A stretch of DNA of 64,000 nt from Balneolaceae bacterium (GCA_017640665.1 JAEPQE010000005.1:62001-126000); one strand, 5' to 3'. Positions 55,247 through 64,000 are shown, numbered from the stretch's first letter. Translations and numbers: made by a program. The notes: generated by a model not told the origin, from the sequence alone.

Positions 55247-56032
55247 ATGAATAACGAAACCATTAAACAAGCCCCTTTGCTGGAAGCAAGAAACCTCACC
55301 AAGGTGTATGAAGATGGCGTAAAAGCACTCGATAATCTTCAGTTAAGAGTACACCCAGGCGAAATTTTTGCCATGCTCGGTGGGAACGGCGCTGGAAAAA
55401 CCACAACCATTAATCTGTTTCTGGATTTCATACAACCCACAAGTGGTCATGCTTTTATTAATGGAATCGATGCTAATGCCGACCCTCTTGAAGCCAAGAA
55501 AAATGTGGCGTTTGTCTCCGAAAACGTGCAGCTCTATCCCAACTTTACCGCTATGCAGAATGTAGATTTCTTTGTTCGACTGGGAGGACGACATCAATAC
55601 AAGAGAAGTGATTATGAAGCCGCGTTGGTCCGTGTAGGTTTACAACGGGAAGCCTTTGATAAGAAGTTGAAAGACTTCTCGAAAGGGATGCGCCAAAAGT
55701 GTGGCATTGCAATCGCTATCCTTAAAGACGCCCCTGCTATTCTCCTTGATGAGCCTACATCCGGGCTTGACCCAAAAGCCGGGAAAGAATTCACCCGACT
55801 TGTCGGTGATTTACGTGATGAAGGTAAGGCTATTCTTATGAGTACCCACGACATCTTTCGTGCTAAAGAAATCTCTGATCATGTAGGCATTTTGAATGGA
55901 GGAGTACTGGTAGCCCAAAAAACTAATGCCGAGTTGAAAGGAGTGAATCTGGAACAGCTCTATGTAGAATACATGGCTGGATATATGGAAGAAACTCTGG
56001 AAACCGGACCTCTTACCAACAACCTCACTTAA
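55247..56032 (+). CDS. ABC transporter ATP-binding protein
   Basis: A 261-residue ATPase. Walker A GGNGAGKTTTINLFL (about 44-58), signature FSKGMRQKCGIAIAIL (about 144), Walker B AILLDEPTSGLDPKAG (about 164), H-loop MSTHD. It belongs to the CcmA/drug-lantibiotic-type ABC-2 exporters. It drives the two permease subunits encoded after it. The substrate is unknown. An inverted repeat fills the 60-base gap to the permease gene. Confidence 0.95.
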   Translation: MNNETIKQAPLLEARNLTKVYEDGVKALDNLQLRVHPGEIFAMLGGNGAGKTTTINLFLDFIQPTSGHAFINGIDANADPLEAKKNVAFVSENVQLYPNFTAMQNVDFFVRLGGRHQYKRSDYEAALVRVGLQREAFDKKLKDFSKGMRQKCGIAIAILKDAPAILLDEPTSGLDPKAGKEFTRLVGDLRDEGKAILMSTHDIFRAKEISDHVGILNGGVLVAQKTNAELKGVNLEQLYVEYMAGYMEETLETGPLTNNLT

Positions 56033-56041
56033 AATGTTAAT

Positions 56042-56091
56042 CGTTATTCGTTATTCGATCCCGATTAACGAATAACAAATCACGAATAACG
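56042..56091. repeat. Nested inverted repeat in ABC operon
   Basis: Arms CGTTATTCGT (56042-56051) and ACGAATAACG (56082-56091) are exact complements; inside, CGTTATTCG (56049-56057) pairs with CGAATAAC at 56069. TTAATCG/CGATTAA adds an alternative pairing. Essentially the whole gap between ATPase and permease genes is palindromic and it ends exactly at the permease ATG, so an mRNA hairpin would cover the ribosome site. Confidence 0.65.
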
Positions 56092-57504
56092 ATGTTCAAA
56101 CTCATATTTCTCAAAGAACTTAAAGAGATCATCCAAAGCAGTCGTTTTACAATAAGCTTTGCGGTATGCTCGGTGCTCATCATACTCTCCTTTTTTATGG
56201 GGGCACAAAATTATCTTTCCAGCAAAGCTCAGTACGAAGCTGCAGTTCAGGAAAACCGTAATCAAATTGCTGCCAATACAGAATGGATGATGGTAGATCA
56301 TACTATTACGCTTCCTCCACAACCTTTGATGGCTCTTGTAAATGGTATTTCTAACGACATCGGAAGAAATATTGAAATGAGTGGCCGGGGAGAACTCCGT
56401 GCAGATAACACCCGGTTTAACGACGAGCCAATTTTTGCAATTTTCAGATTTATGGATTTGGAATTCATTTTCGGAATTGTGCTATCATTGTTTGCTATCA
56501 TCTTTGCCTACGATGCCATCAATGGAGAAAAAGTAAGCGGAACGCTTAAATTGTGTTTTGCAAATTCTGTCTCACGTGCGGCTTTTATTGGAGGTAAACT
56601 GGCAGGTTCTTTCGTTGGATTAAGTACAGCTTTATTAATTCCGATGTTGATTGGCTGTGCGCTTTTACCTCTATTAGGCATTCAATTATCTGCTGATGAG
56701 TGGACGCGGCTGGGATTAATCATTTTCTCGGGCTTAGCTTACTTTGGCTTATTCCTCGCGCTCGCAATAAGTGTTTCAGCCATCACTTCGCGGCCTTCTA
56801 ATTCTTTTTTGATTGGTCTTGTAGTATGGATTTTCGCAGTACTGATTGTACCACGTTCTTCTGTTCTTATTTCGGGGAGGTTGGTTGAAGTACCTAATGT
56901 GGATGAAATTACCGCCCAAAAAAACAGGTATAGAATTCAACTGTTTGAGGAAGATCGTCCCAAAATGGAAAACTTCAGTGTACCTGAAGGGACTGAACCT
57001 TCTGAAGTAATGACAGCTTTCAGTTCTTTTATGGGTGAGCTTTCATCAGCTCGCCAGGAAAAAATTGATGCTTTTACCGAACGAATAAATGAAGAATTCG
57101 AAAACAAAAGGCGGCGGCAGGAAGAAGTAGCTCTTGGGCTTTCCAGGATATCTCCTACTTCTGTGTTCACTTTAGCATCAACTGAATTGGCAGGGACTTC
57201 GCTGCAACTCCAAAACCGATTCATGGATTCAGCAAATGAGTACCAAAATGTATATGGAAACTTCATGACAGAGAAAACCGGTCAGAATCAGGGCGGTGGA
57301 TTCAGAATGATTATGGTGACTGATGAAGATCAGGAAGAGCCCGAAAATCTGGATCCGGATGAAATGCCTCAATTTGAATATGCAAAAGCCACTGTTGAAG
57401 AAGCGACTGCTAATAGCATTCTGGATATGGGACTTCTCATACTCTTCAATATCATCTTCTTTGGAGGAGCCTTCGCCGCTTTTCTGAGGTATGATTTAAG
57501 GTAA
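56092..57504 (+). CDS. ABC-2 type permease, subunit 1
   Basis: A 470-residue inner-membrane permease. First helix FAVCSVLIILSFFMG at about 22, five more between 125 and 260 and a last one at about 445-465. A long hydrophilic domain (about 30-125) follows helix 1 and another (about 270-440) precedes the last, features of the ABC2_membrane/DUF3526 type. It is a paralogue of the following gene: both start with L(K/Q)ELK and share FAIFRF(M/I)D, FAYDAINGE and the ending FGG.F.AFLRYD. They should form a heterodimer with the ATPase. Confidence 0.88.
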   Translation: MFKLIFLKELKEIIQSSRFTISFAVCSVLIILSFFMGAQNYLSSKAQYEAAVQENRNQIAANTEWMMVDHTITLPPQPLMALVNGISNDIGRNIEMSGRGELRADNTRFNDEPIFAIFRFMDLEFIFGIVLSLFAIIFAYDAINGEKVSGTLKLCFANSVSRAAFIGGKLAGSFVGLSTALLIPMLIGCALLPLLGIQLSADEWTRLGLIIFSGLAYFGLFLALAISVSAITSRPSNSFLIGLVVWIFAVLIVPRSSVLISGRLVEVPNVDEITAQKNRYRIQLFEEDRPKMENFSVPEGTEPSEVMTAFSSFMGELSSARQEKIDAFTERINEEFENKRRRQEEVALGLSRISPTSVFTLASTELAGTSLQLQNRFMDSANEYQNVYGNFMTEKTGQNQGGGFRMIMVTDEDQEEPENLDPDEMPQFEYAKATVEEATANSILDMGLLILFNIIFFGGAFAAFLRYDLR

Positions 57505-57553
57505 AAACCGTTACTCATAACTCGTAATTCTTCATTCTTAAATCAATATCGCC

Positions 57554-59020
57554 ATGCTATCCATACTTGTACAAAAGGAGCTCAAAAACATTTTACTGAG
57601 TCCCAAATTCTTCGCCACTTTTCTAGTGTGTTCCATCCTGATTCTTATCAGTGTATTTATCGGTATTAATGAATACAAGAACTCAGTTGTTCAGTTCGAA
57701 ACCAACCAACTCATTGCCCAGCAGGATGTTGAGCAAGCCAGTAGCTGGATGCAGGTTAGAAACATCGCTCACCGCAAGCCTACTCCGATGCAAATCTTTG
57801 TTTCCGGTTTACACTTCGATGTAGGTCGACTATCCGGCATTTCTACTTTCAATGATGTAAAACTGGTTCGCAGCCCTTATTCCGATGAGACTTTGTTTGC
57901 TATCTTTCGCTTTATAGATTTTGCTTTTATTGTTCAGGTTGTGCTTTCCCTATTCGCCATTCTATTCACCTATGATGCTATCAATGGAGAAAGGGAAAAC
58001 GGCACTCTAAAGTTAGCTTTCTCCAATCCGGTTTCAAGAGTTCAATACTTATTTGCAAAATTTACCGGAACCTGGCTCGGATTAATTGTACCTCTTTTAA
58101 TCCCCATTTTAATCGGACTACTGCTTCTTATACTTTCCGGTGTTCCCGTAACTTCGTCCGACTGGATAAGTATTGGCAGTCTGATTGCGCTTTCACTTCT
58201 ATACATTACTTTTTTTATTGGCATAGGTCTTTTCATATCCGCAATTACACGAAAATCCTCTCTCTCCTTCCTGCTGCTATTAGTGATCTGGATTAGTGGA
58301 GTTTTGATCCTTCCAAGGATGGGAGTTATGGCAGCAGGTCAGCTGGTTTCCATCGAATCAGTGGCACAACTGGAAGCTAAACAAGAAGCCTTTGAGAGAG
58401 CTAGGTGGGAAGATTATTCCGCAGAAATTTCTGAAACATGGCAAGCCCGAAACCAGGAAATGGAGGGTATGGACGAAGATGAACGACGGGCTTACCGGGA
58501 TGAAAAAGAATGGGAGTGGCTGGAAGTTGACGATGCTGCCCGAAAGCGGGTACAGTCAGACATCATCGAGAATAATCGAATGCTTATGGAAGAGTCTCAG
58601 AACAAAAAGAAGGTTCAGGAACAACTCGCTTTTAATTTAGCGCGCATTTCTCCGGTGTCATCATTCCGGCTGGCAGCTATGAATCTGGCTGGAACAGACA
58701 TTGATCTTAAACGTCGTTATGAAGAAAGTATGCGCCGATATAAAGATGATTTCACCGAATTTACTCAGAAAAAGCAGGCTGAAAGCGGTAACTCAGGAGG
58801 ATTCCGGATTGAGGTAGATTCTAATGAGGGAGTTAAACTCGATTTTGGGAGAAATGATCAAACGCTCGACACAAGTGAAATGCCTCAATATTCAGCGCCG
58901 ATTGTGCAGGCTGGTACAACTCTTGGTAATAGCATCCTCGATTTTGGATTACTCATTGTGTTCATCATCGCCACGTTCGGAGGAAGTTTCCTGGCTTTTT
59001 TAAGATATGATATGAGATAA
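57554..59020 (+). CDS. ABC-2 type permease, subunit 2
   Basis: A 488-residue permease and tandem paralogue of the previous gene (shared LFAIFRFIDFAFI, FTYDAINGERENGTLKL, and C-terminal FGGSFLAFLRYDMR). The central part (about 270-440) is rich in charged, coiled-coil-prone residues (EEDERRAYRDEKEWEWLE-like; the text reads MDEDERRAYRDEKEWEWLE) and differs most from the paralogue. Two related but distinct subunits suggest an asymmetric transporter. Last gene of the cluster, followed by a terminator. Confidence 0.88.
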   Translation: MLSILVQKELKNILLSPKFFATFLVCSILILISVFIGINEYKNSVVQFETNQLIAQQDVEQASSWMQVRNIAHRKPTPMQIFVSGLHFDVGRLSGISTFNDVKLVRSPYSDETLFAIFRFIDFAFIVQVVLSLFAILFTYDAINGERENGTLKLAFSNPVSRVQYLFAKFTGTWLGLIVPLLIPILIGLLLLILSGVPVTSSDWISIGSLIALSLLYITFFIGIGLFISAITRKSSLSFLLLLVIWISGVLILPRMGVMAAGQLVSIESVAQLEAKQEAFERARWEDYSAEISETWQARNQEMEGMDEDERRAYRDEKEWEWLEVDDAARKRVQSDIIENNRMLMEESQNKKKVQEQLAFNLARISPVSSFRLAAMNLAGTDIDLKRRYEESMRRYKDDFTEFTQKKQAESGNSGGFRIEVDSNEGVKLDFGRNDQTLDTSEMPQYSAPIVQAGTTLGNSILDFGLLIVFIIATFGGSFLAFLRYDMR

Positions 59021-59030
59021 TAAGATTGGT

Positions 59031-59062
59031 AAGAGATAGGTATTGAGTTACCTATCTCTTTT
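59031..59062 (+). terminator. Intrinsic terminator of the ABC cluster
   Basis: AAGAGATAGGT (59031-59041) pairs with ACCTATCTCTT (59050-59060) in a perfect 11-bp stem with an 8-base loop, followed by TT. It lies 10 bases past the second permease and between convergent genes. Confidence 0.85.
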
Positions 59063-59077
59063 AAAACTACAATCGTT

Positions 59078-60349
59078 TCAGATTTTAAACCGGTCGAATA
59101 CCGCCTTGTTCAATTCTTCCCTGTGATCAGGATGAGCAATTCCAACCAGCTTTTTAGCTCTTTGATGAAGGTTTTTGCCATACAAATTAGCGATCCCGTA
59201 TTCTGTAACTACGTAATGTACATGTGCCCTTGTGGTTACTACGCCTGCCCCTTGCTTCAGAAATGGAACAATCCGACTGATCCCCTTTTTTGTAGTTGAT
59301 GGAAGCGCAATAATCGGCTTGCCTCCCGGAGAAAGTGAAGCTCCTCGAATAAAATCCATTTGACCACCCACTCCGGAATAATGATAGGTTCCGATAGAAT
59401 CTGCACATATTTGCCCCGTTAAATCCACTTCAATTGCACTGTTAATAGCTGTCACTTTAGGGTTTTGGCGGATCACAGCAGTATCATTAACGTACGCGAT
59501 GTCCAGCATAGCTACCATCGGGTTATCGTCTATGAAATCATATACCCTTTTAGAGCCCATTACAAAACCACTTACAACTTTGTCTTTATATTTTACCTTT
59601 TGTGAACCGTTAATTACACCTTTCTCAACCAAATCAATTACACCATCTGCAAACATTTCTGTATGAATTCCGAGATTTTTATGATTTGAAAGGCTCTTTA
59701 GTACCGCATTTGGAATTGCACCGATTCCCATTTGTAAAGTCGCGCCGTCCTCAACTAATTCTGTGCAATAAGCCCCGATTTTCATTTCTGTTTCATCCGG
59801 ATCAAGAATGATTTGTACCGGCAACGGATCATCAACCTCAACTACTGCGTCGATCTTATCGATATGAATGAATCCATCCCCATGAGTTCGTGGCATATTC
59901 GGGTTTATCTGAGCGATAATTTTCTTCGCTTTTTGGGATGCCGGGAAACTTCCAACTAAAGAAACACCTAGTGAACAATAGCCATGCTTATCAGGCAGGG
60001 ATACGTTCAATAACGCTACATCAATGGGTAGAATATCTTTTCGGATGAGCCCCGGAACTTCGCTAAGGAAAATGGGAATATAGTCTCCTCTCCCATTATT
60101 TATAGCATTACGGACATTGGGTCCAGCAAAGAACGCGTTCACTCTAAAACTCTTGGAATATTCTTCTTTAGAATAAGGTGCTTCATCTTCGGTATGAATG
60201 TGAACGATCTCCACATCCCTGAGTTCATGTGCTCGTTCCACCATTGCTTTTATCAAAGTAATAGGAACTGCATTAACTCCATGAATAAGAACCCGGTCGC
60301 CAGATTCTATCAGTTTTACTGCTTCTGTAGCCGTTTTATACATTGTCAT
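59078..60349 (-). CDS. Acetyl-CoA hydrolase/transferase family protein
   Basis: A 423-residue CoA-transferase of the acetyl-CoA hydrolase/4-hydroxybutyrate CoA-transferase group. The start is the ATG at 60349, which follows a GGAG ribosome site by 6 bases; a TTG upstream is less likely. Key parts: CSLGVSLVG, QMGIGAIPNAVL, GIHTEMFADGVIDL with the CoA-binding Glu, GVGGQMDFIRGA and the C-terminal YGIANLYGK. It moves CoA between acetate and another acid. Convergent with the ABC permease. Confidence 0.92.
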   Translation of the reverse strand: MTMYKTATEAVKLIESGDRVLIHGVNAVPITLIKAMVERAHELRDVEIVHIHTEDEAPYSKEEYSKSFRVNAFFAGPNVRNAINNGRGDYIPIFLSEVPGLIRKDILPIDVALLNVSLPDKHGYCSLGVSLVGSFPASQKAKKIIAQINPNMPRTHGDGFIHIDKIDAVVEVDDPLPVQIILDPDETEMKIGAYCTELVEDGATLQMGIGAIPNAVLKSLSNHKNLGIHTEMFADGVIDLVEKGVINGSQKVKYKDKVVSGFVMGSKRVYDFIDDNPMVAMLDIAYVNDTAVIRQNPKVTAINSAIEVDLTGQICADSIGTYHYSGVGGQMDFIRGASLSPGGKPIIALPSTTKKGISRIVPFLKQGAGVVTTRAHVHYVVTEYGIANLYGKNLHQRAKKLVGIAHPDHREELNKAVFDRFKI

Positions 60350-60405
60350 TTTCTTCTCCAAATTGGTTTAGAAGAAGCTTAGCCATTGTATATGAAGTTG
60401 ATATA

Positions 60406-60440
60406 AATAAAAAAAGGCTGCCCGTTCCCGGGTAGCCTTT
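60406..60440 (-). terminator. Intrinsic terminator of the lipoprotein gene
   Basis: AAAGGCTGCCCG and CGGGTAGCCTTT pair over 12 positions with one G-U, around a TTCC loop (60413-60440). On the minus strand seven or more T follow. It ends the 60474-62159 gene. Confidence 0.88.
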
Positions 60441-60473
60441 GATCAACGTTTATGATTAGTCTGGCAAGTAAGG

Positions 60474-62159
60474 TTAATTTGATAAAGCTACATTCCAAAC
60501 TTCATCATAGCCAAACTCTGCTTGTTTTGAGGTCAATTCTTCTATCGACTGTTTTATGAGTTTAATTATCACATCTTTCTGTCCGATTCTGTTAAGTGCA
60601 TTTAAATCGGAAAACTCTGACTCACTAAATGGAACACCGGGCCCCTGAATACTTCCCTGTACCCATGTATTCGTTGTTCCATCAAAAGCCTGGGTTTGTC
60701 CTACAACTCTGTAGCTTACATTCGGAAGTAATACAATGGTATTACCTTCACCGCCAGCTACCTGGTAATTAATTACTACGTCCATAAAAGCATCCATGTT
60801 CATATCTCTGAGCAATCTGGGTAGTGTTCCGCCATCTGCTACCATCGCTGTAGTTGCTTCGCTCATTATTTCACCTAACGAATTTGGTATCAGGCGTTTT
60901 GTATCGCGTAAATTCTTGGCGATGTATTCCTGAGTGTTTTCATCTTCTGGGGTGAAGAACTCGTCATAGATTGGATTAGAAGTAATTTGATTTACATTAA
61001 CCAGTGAAGCGTTATAATCATGCTCGAGCATAGTTGTCAGATCTGAATAGATGCTTTCCAAAAACTGGTTCCAGTATTCATCATCCAATTCCGGGAACTG
61101 GAAAGTAGTAGTGGTGGTAGTTATCTCTCTGTACCCGGTTGCATAGTTATCTCGCTCGCTCGTCTCTACTTCCTGCTTATATAACGTCCCGGATACACTT
61201 AGTGATGATATTCCAATTCGTTTGATATTGGTATTTAATGGACGGGCATACCATGCATTGCTCGATGTTGCTGTATATTTGAATTCCCCGGACGCTTCCT
61301 CCGAGTCTCCATTTACCCGAATATAACTCCTCCCTTCCGTATCTCCGGTTACTGTTACCGGCACGGTATCATATACGGTATTTACTTTCTTGAAGTAGGC
61401 GAATGGTTCTGCATCATTACTACGGTCTTGTTCAATTAATGTAACCTGAAGGTGATTGTCTCCTTTCACCCAGTTGGTTACATCCTTACCGGTTGGACCA
61501 CCGCCGTTTATATGCTTATGTTTAAAAGCATCAGCCGGCACGGTTACCTTACCTTTTGCCAAAGTAGATTGAAAGTAAGCGAAGCCCTTTGCTCCCACTG
61601 CACTGGTAATCAATGCTATTTGTACTCTTTTACCTTCTGCTGCAGGTTCGTAATCCAATTCCAGTTCCAGAGGATCATTCAGACTTATTTCTGCACCTTC
61701 AGCTTTCCCATTTATACTTTTGATTCTTACCTGAGGCGGAGCCTGGAGTGTAAATTCCGTAGCCAGACCATCTGCATTTTCTACACGAACGGTTTTATCT
61801 GAGCGGTCGTCACCATCAAACAAAGCCATATATACTCCTCCTCCATAACTCCCGGCTTCTACCCCATCAATTGTTACGGTTCCATCCAAAGCAATTACCC
61901 CAATTCCTCCTTCAGGTTTAACGAATTGTACACCTACCGCATTTTGACCGGCTTCCCAGTCTTCTGTACCTAACATAGAAATGCCAACATCGGTTGGATA
62001 AAGATTGAGGTCGTACTTCCCAATTGCGGCTATCTTTGAAAAATCCTTCTCTTTTTTTGTCATTAGTTTTAATGCCACTTTACCCATTTGCTGCTGAATG
62101 GTTGAACATGACATTAATAGAAATGATACCCCGAAAAAGCCAATCAATAATTTCTTCAT
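60474..62159 (-). CDS. Large lipoprotein of unknown function
   Basis: A 561-residue protein with a lipoprotein signal (MKKLLIGFFGVSFLLMSC). It is acidic and mostly beta-strand in appearance: GGIGVIALDGTVTIDGVEAG (about 85), VRIKSINGKAEGAEISL (about 145), YIRVNGDSEEASGEFKYTA (about 290). An alpha/beta part follows (about 320-555) with a Thr-rich run ITTTTTTF. No family recognised. It could be a surface lipoprotein. Its terminator is at 60406-60440. Confidence 0.7.
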   Translation of the reverse strand: MKKLLIGFFGVSFLLMSCSTIQQQMGKVALKLMTKKEKDFSKIAAIGKYDLNLYPTDVGISMLGTEDWEAGQNAVGVQFVKPEGGIGVIALDGTVTIDGVEAGSYGGGVYMALFDGDDRSDKTVRVENADGLATEFTLQAPPQVRIKSINGKAEGAEISLNDPLELELDYEPAAEGKRVQIALITSAVGAKGFAYFQSTLAKGKVTVPADAFKHKHINGGGPTGKDVTNWVKGDNHLQVTLIEQDRSNDAEPFAYFKKVNTVYDTVPVTVTGDTEGRSYIRVNGDSEEASGEFKYTATSSNAWYARPLNTNIKRIGISSLSVSGTLYKQEVETSERDNYATGYREITTTTTTFQFPELDDEYWNQFLESIYSDLTTMLEHDYNASLVNVNQITSNPIYDEFFTPEDENTQEYIAKNLRDTKRLIPNSLGEIMSEATTAMVADGGTLPRLLRDMNMDAFMDVVINYQVAGGEGNTIVLLPNVSYRVVGQTQAFDGTTNTWVQGSIQGPGVPFSESEFSDLNALNRIGQKDVIIKLIKQSIEELTSKQAEFGYDEVWNVALSN

Positions 62160-62256
62160 AATTACCCTGTGTTTTTAATTATGATTTAATTTCAGAGTAA
62201 TTCGCAGGGTATTCTATCACCCAAACGGGGTATTTTGAGAAAGCCAAATTTAGAGG

Positions 62257-62381
62257 CATTGCGAGGAGACTTCTAAAATCTTCTACCTCCGTTTTCAGTC
62301 GACGAAGCAATCTCAGTATTTAAACATTGCACTTAGTTAAGGAGATTGCTTCGTCATTCGCTTTGCTCGTTCCTCGCAATG
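62257..62381. repeat. Nested dispersed inverted repeat, 125 bp
   Basis: Outer arms CATTGCGAGGA (62257-62267) and TCCTCGCAATG (62371-62381); inner arms GACGAAGCAATCTC (62301-62314) and GAGATTGCTTCGTC (62342-62355), 14 bp perfect. The inner arms share the GAAGCAATC core of the repeat at 10664-10706. It lies between two genes on the same strand. Confidence 0.75.
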
Positions 62382-62389
62382 ACCGGAAA

Positions 62390-62422
62390 TAAAAAAAGCG
62401 TGCCTGAAAGAGGCACGCTTTT
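62390..62422 (-). terminator. Intrinsic terminator of the amidohydrolase gene
   Basis: AAAAGCGTGCCT (62394-62405) and AGGCACGCTTTT (62411-62422) form a perfect 12-bp stem with a GAAAG loop, followed on the minus strand by T. Strong terminator 21 bases past the stop. Confidence 0.93.
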
Positions 62423-62443
62423 GAATTAGGTTTGATATTCTGA

Positions 62444-64000
62444 TTAATCATCAACTCCAGGCAATGACGCTTTGTCGGGCACGCTTTGCTCCCAGATTTT
62501 CATATCAAATACCTTCTTACGAGGGTAAACCTCATCCAGTGTATTCGCTTCATATAAACGGCCATTAAACATTACATGCGAAACGGTGTTTGTATTTCTG
62601 AGATCGCTGAGTGGATTTTCATCCATAATGACCAAGTCTGCAAGTTTACCAACTTCTATAGAACCAACATCGCCATCTAAGCCGATTGCTTCAGCACCAA
62701 TCAGTGTAGCAACTTTGAGTGCTTCATGATTGGTTAATCCTCCTGCAGCCACAGCCCAAAGCTCCCAATGATATCCAAGTCCTTGCAACTGACCGTGACT
62801 TCCTACACCGATTATTCCGCCTGCATCTACAATCTGCTTCGCCTTCTCTGCATGTTTTGGGAACACTTGCTCATCATCAATAGCAAAGAATCCACGGCGC
62901 CGAGTGCTCGAAGCCATAACATCGTGAGGTGTAAAATAGGAGAGTTTGGCATCGTTATACACATCTTCACGGGTATAGAAGTAGTCTTCTGCAAAAGGAC
63001 CTCCGTATGCTACAAGCATAGTTTGTGATACCGCCATTTTTGCATCCGCCACCGTTTTCACCCAATCGTTGTAAATCGGGTAAATAGGGAGATTGTGTTC
63101 ATGTCCAGGGTAGCCATCAAGTAATTGAGTGAGATTCATCTTGATATTCAGGCTTCCTTCGGTAGTAGGCATCAATTTTTGTTCTTTAGATGCCATGATA
63201 ATCCACTGGCGGTGCTGTCGATTTCCAACCCGATACATCTTAATGGTCTTGGTATCGAAATACTCGCTGTATTGCCGAAGCACTTCCTGTGTATGTTCAT
63301 AGCTTTTGAGTTTGTACCCCCAAAATCCAACTCCCGGACCGGTAGAATATACTCTTGGTCCAAGTGCCATTCCTGCAGTTACCATGTCGCTGTAACTTAA
63401 TACATCAGTTGTTCCTGTTTGGGGATCACGGGTTGTAGTGACTCCATACGCAAGATTTGCTGCATAACTCCAGGGTTGTGACTTATGAATTCCACGAGTT
63501 ACACGGAGATGAGCGTGAGTATCAACAAAACCGGGGGTAATCGTTTTTCCTGAGAGATTAATTACTTCTGCACCGGACGGGACATTCAGAGTTCCCGTCC
63601 GCCCCACAGCAGAGATGCGATTATTTTCGATCAGAATATCGCCCCGCTCAATGATTTCATCTCCGTTCATGGTGATTATTCTTGCTCCCTGAAGTAAAGC
63701 CGTTCCCTCGGGAATATCGCGCTGATAAGTCACCTCAATACGATGCTCTTCTGCCTGATATTCAGACGGGCCTTTCTCTTCTTCCTCTTTGGAGTCTTCG
63801 TCTTTTTCTTCATCATCGGAATCTTCATCAGCATCTTCCTTCGCTTTCTTTGCTTCTTCCTCTGCTTTCTTTGCCGCCTTTACACTATCAGCAAATGCTT
63901 CGGCATCACCTAAACTATACACAAAATGACCTTTACCGAGCGACCAATGCACTTTATCAGAATCGCCTGACCAGTGAGGGAATTCGCCACCAATTACCGT
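62444..64000 (-). CDS. Amidohydrolase with propeller domain, 5' truncated
   Basis: At least 518 residues are visible; the frame continues past the window's end, so the upstream part is missing. The beginning of what is seen (GGEFPHWSGDSDKVHWSLGK) looks like the last blade of a TolB/WD40-like propeller. An unusual Lys/Glu/Asp-rich stretch of about 45 residues follows (63765-63900). Then comes an amidohydrolase: GFVDTHAHLRV (HxH metal site), a middle part with PGHEHNLPIYP, and GVGSHGQLQGLGYHWEL, then ADLVIMDENPLSDLRN. This is the fused propeller-amidohydrolase type common in Bacteroidota, likely exported. Substrate unknown. Confidence 0.87.
   Translation of the reverse strand, partial: TVIGGEFPHWSGDSDKVHWSLGKGHFVYSLGDAEAFADSVKAAKKAEEEAKKAKEDADEDSDDEEKDEDSKEEEEKGPSEYQAEEHRIEVTYQRDIPEGTALLQGARIITMNGDEIIERGDILIENNRISAVGRTGTLNVPSGAEVINLSGKTITPGFVDTHAHLRVTRGIHKSQPWSYAANLAYGVTTTRDPQTGTTDVLSYSDMVTAGMALGPRVYSTGPGVGFWGYKLKSYEHTQEVLRQYSEYFDTKTIKMYRVGNRQHRQWIIMASKEQKLMPTTEGSLNIKMNLTQLLDGYPGHEHNLPIYPIYNDWVKTVADAKMAVSQTMLVAYGGPFAEDYFYTREDVYNDAKLSYFTPHDVMASSTRRRGFFAIDDEQVFPKHAEKAKQIVDAGGIIGVGSHGQLQGLGYHWELWAVAAGGLTNHEALKVATLIGAEAIGLDGDVGSIEVGKLADLVIMDENPLSDLRNTNTVSHVMFNGRLYEANTLDEVYPRKKVFDMKIWEQSVPDKASLPGVDD

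Overview
The window is ordinary bacterial chromosome of moderately low GC content, densely coded on both strands, with Bacteroidota-like gene content: a DnaE with a fused N-terminal proofreading exonuclease, DUF2490 and TonB-C-domain lipoproteins, M16 peptidase pairs, NEW3-type ABC-associated proteins, LVIVD and YncE propellers and DUF6428. Several genes carry clear AAGGAG-type Shine-Dalgarno sequences. That mix fits the Balneolota/Rhodothermota side of the FCB group better than classical Bacteroidia; this placement is an inference. No rRNA, tRNA, CRISPR array, prophage or classical insertion sequence was seen.

Layout. 0-4 kb: exported proteins, an RsbW-like ATPase, an RluA-type pseudouridine synthase and thioredoxin. 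4.2-10.5 kb: replicative polymerase dnaE, divergent from a umuDC translesion operon whose UmuD lacks both catalytic residues. 10.5-21.3 kb: metabolic genes (ghrA-like, crcB, ilvE, ppc, tag, an acetyltransferase, an amino-acid permease) separated by gaps full of palindromic dispersed repeats; one pair of inverted repeats brackets a small GIY-YIG nuclease gene. 21.4-25.5 kb: a sulfur operon (two YeeE/YedE half-transporters, MBL-double-rhodanese protein, TauE exporter) divergent from a GntR/UTRA regulator, with a 24-bp palindrome between them. 25.6-39.4 kb: an active/inactive M16 peptidase pair, DinB, OsmC, a glutamine-synthetase-like/kinase/HAD group, an M20 peptidase and gcvP. 39.7-46.8 kb: two surface propeller proteins (one with a Met/His-rich insert), a ZIP metal transporter, and a decayed arsenic locus (frameshifted arsC, DUF6428, arsR, arsN2-like). 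46.8-59 kb: two PH-domain membrane proteins, an Atg22-type MFS protein, a two-component system, and a PDZ / NEW3 / ABC-2 transporter cluster. 59-64 kb: a CoA-transferase, an unknown lipoprotein and a truncated amidohydrolase.

How the parts fit together. The sulfur operon looks like a persulfide/thiosulfate uptake, oxidation and sulfite-export module controlled by its divergent regulator. The two-component system probably controls itself and the divergent PDZ-ABC cluster through TTAAC repeats in the shared promoter region. The least conventional items are the GIY-YIG gene framed by genome repeats, the catalytically dead UmuD with a palindromic operator, the degraded arsenic cassette, and the glutamine-synthetase/kinase/phosphatase group.
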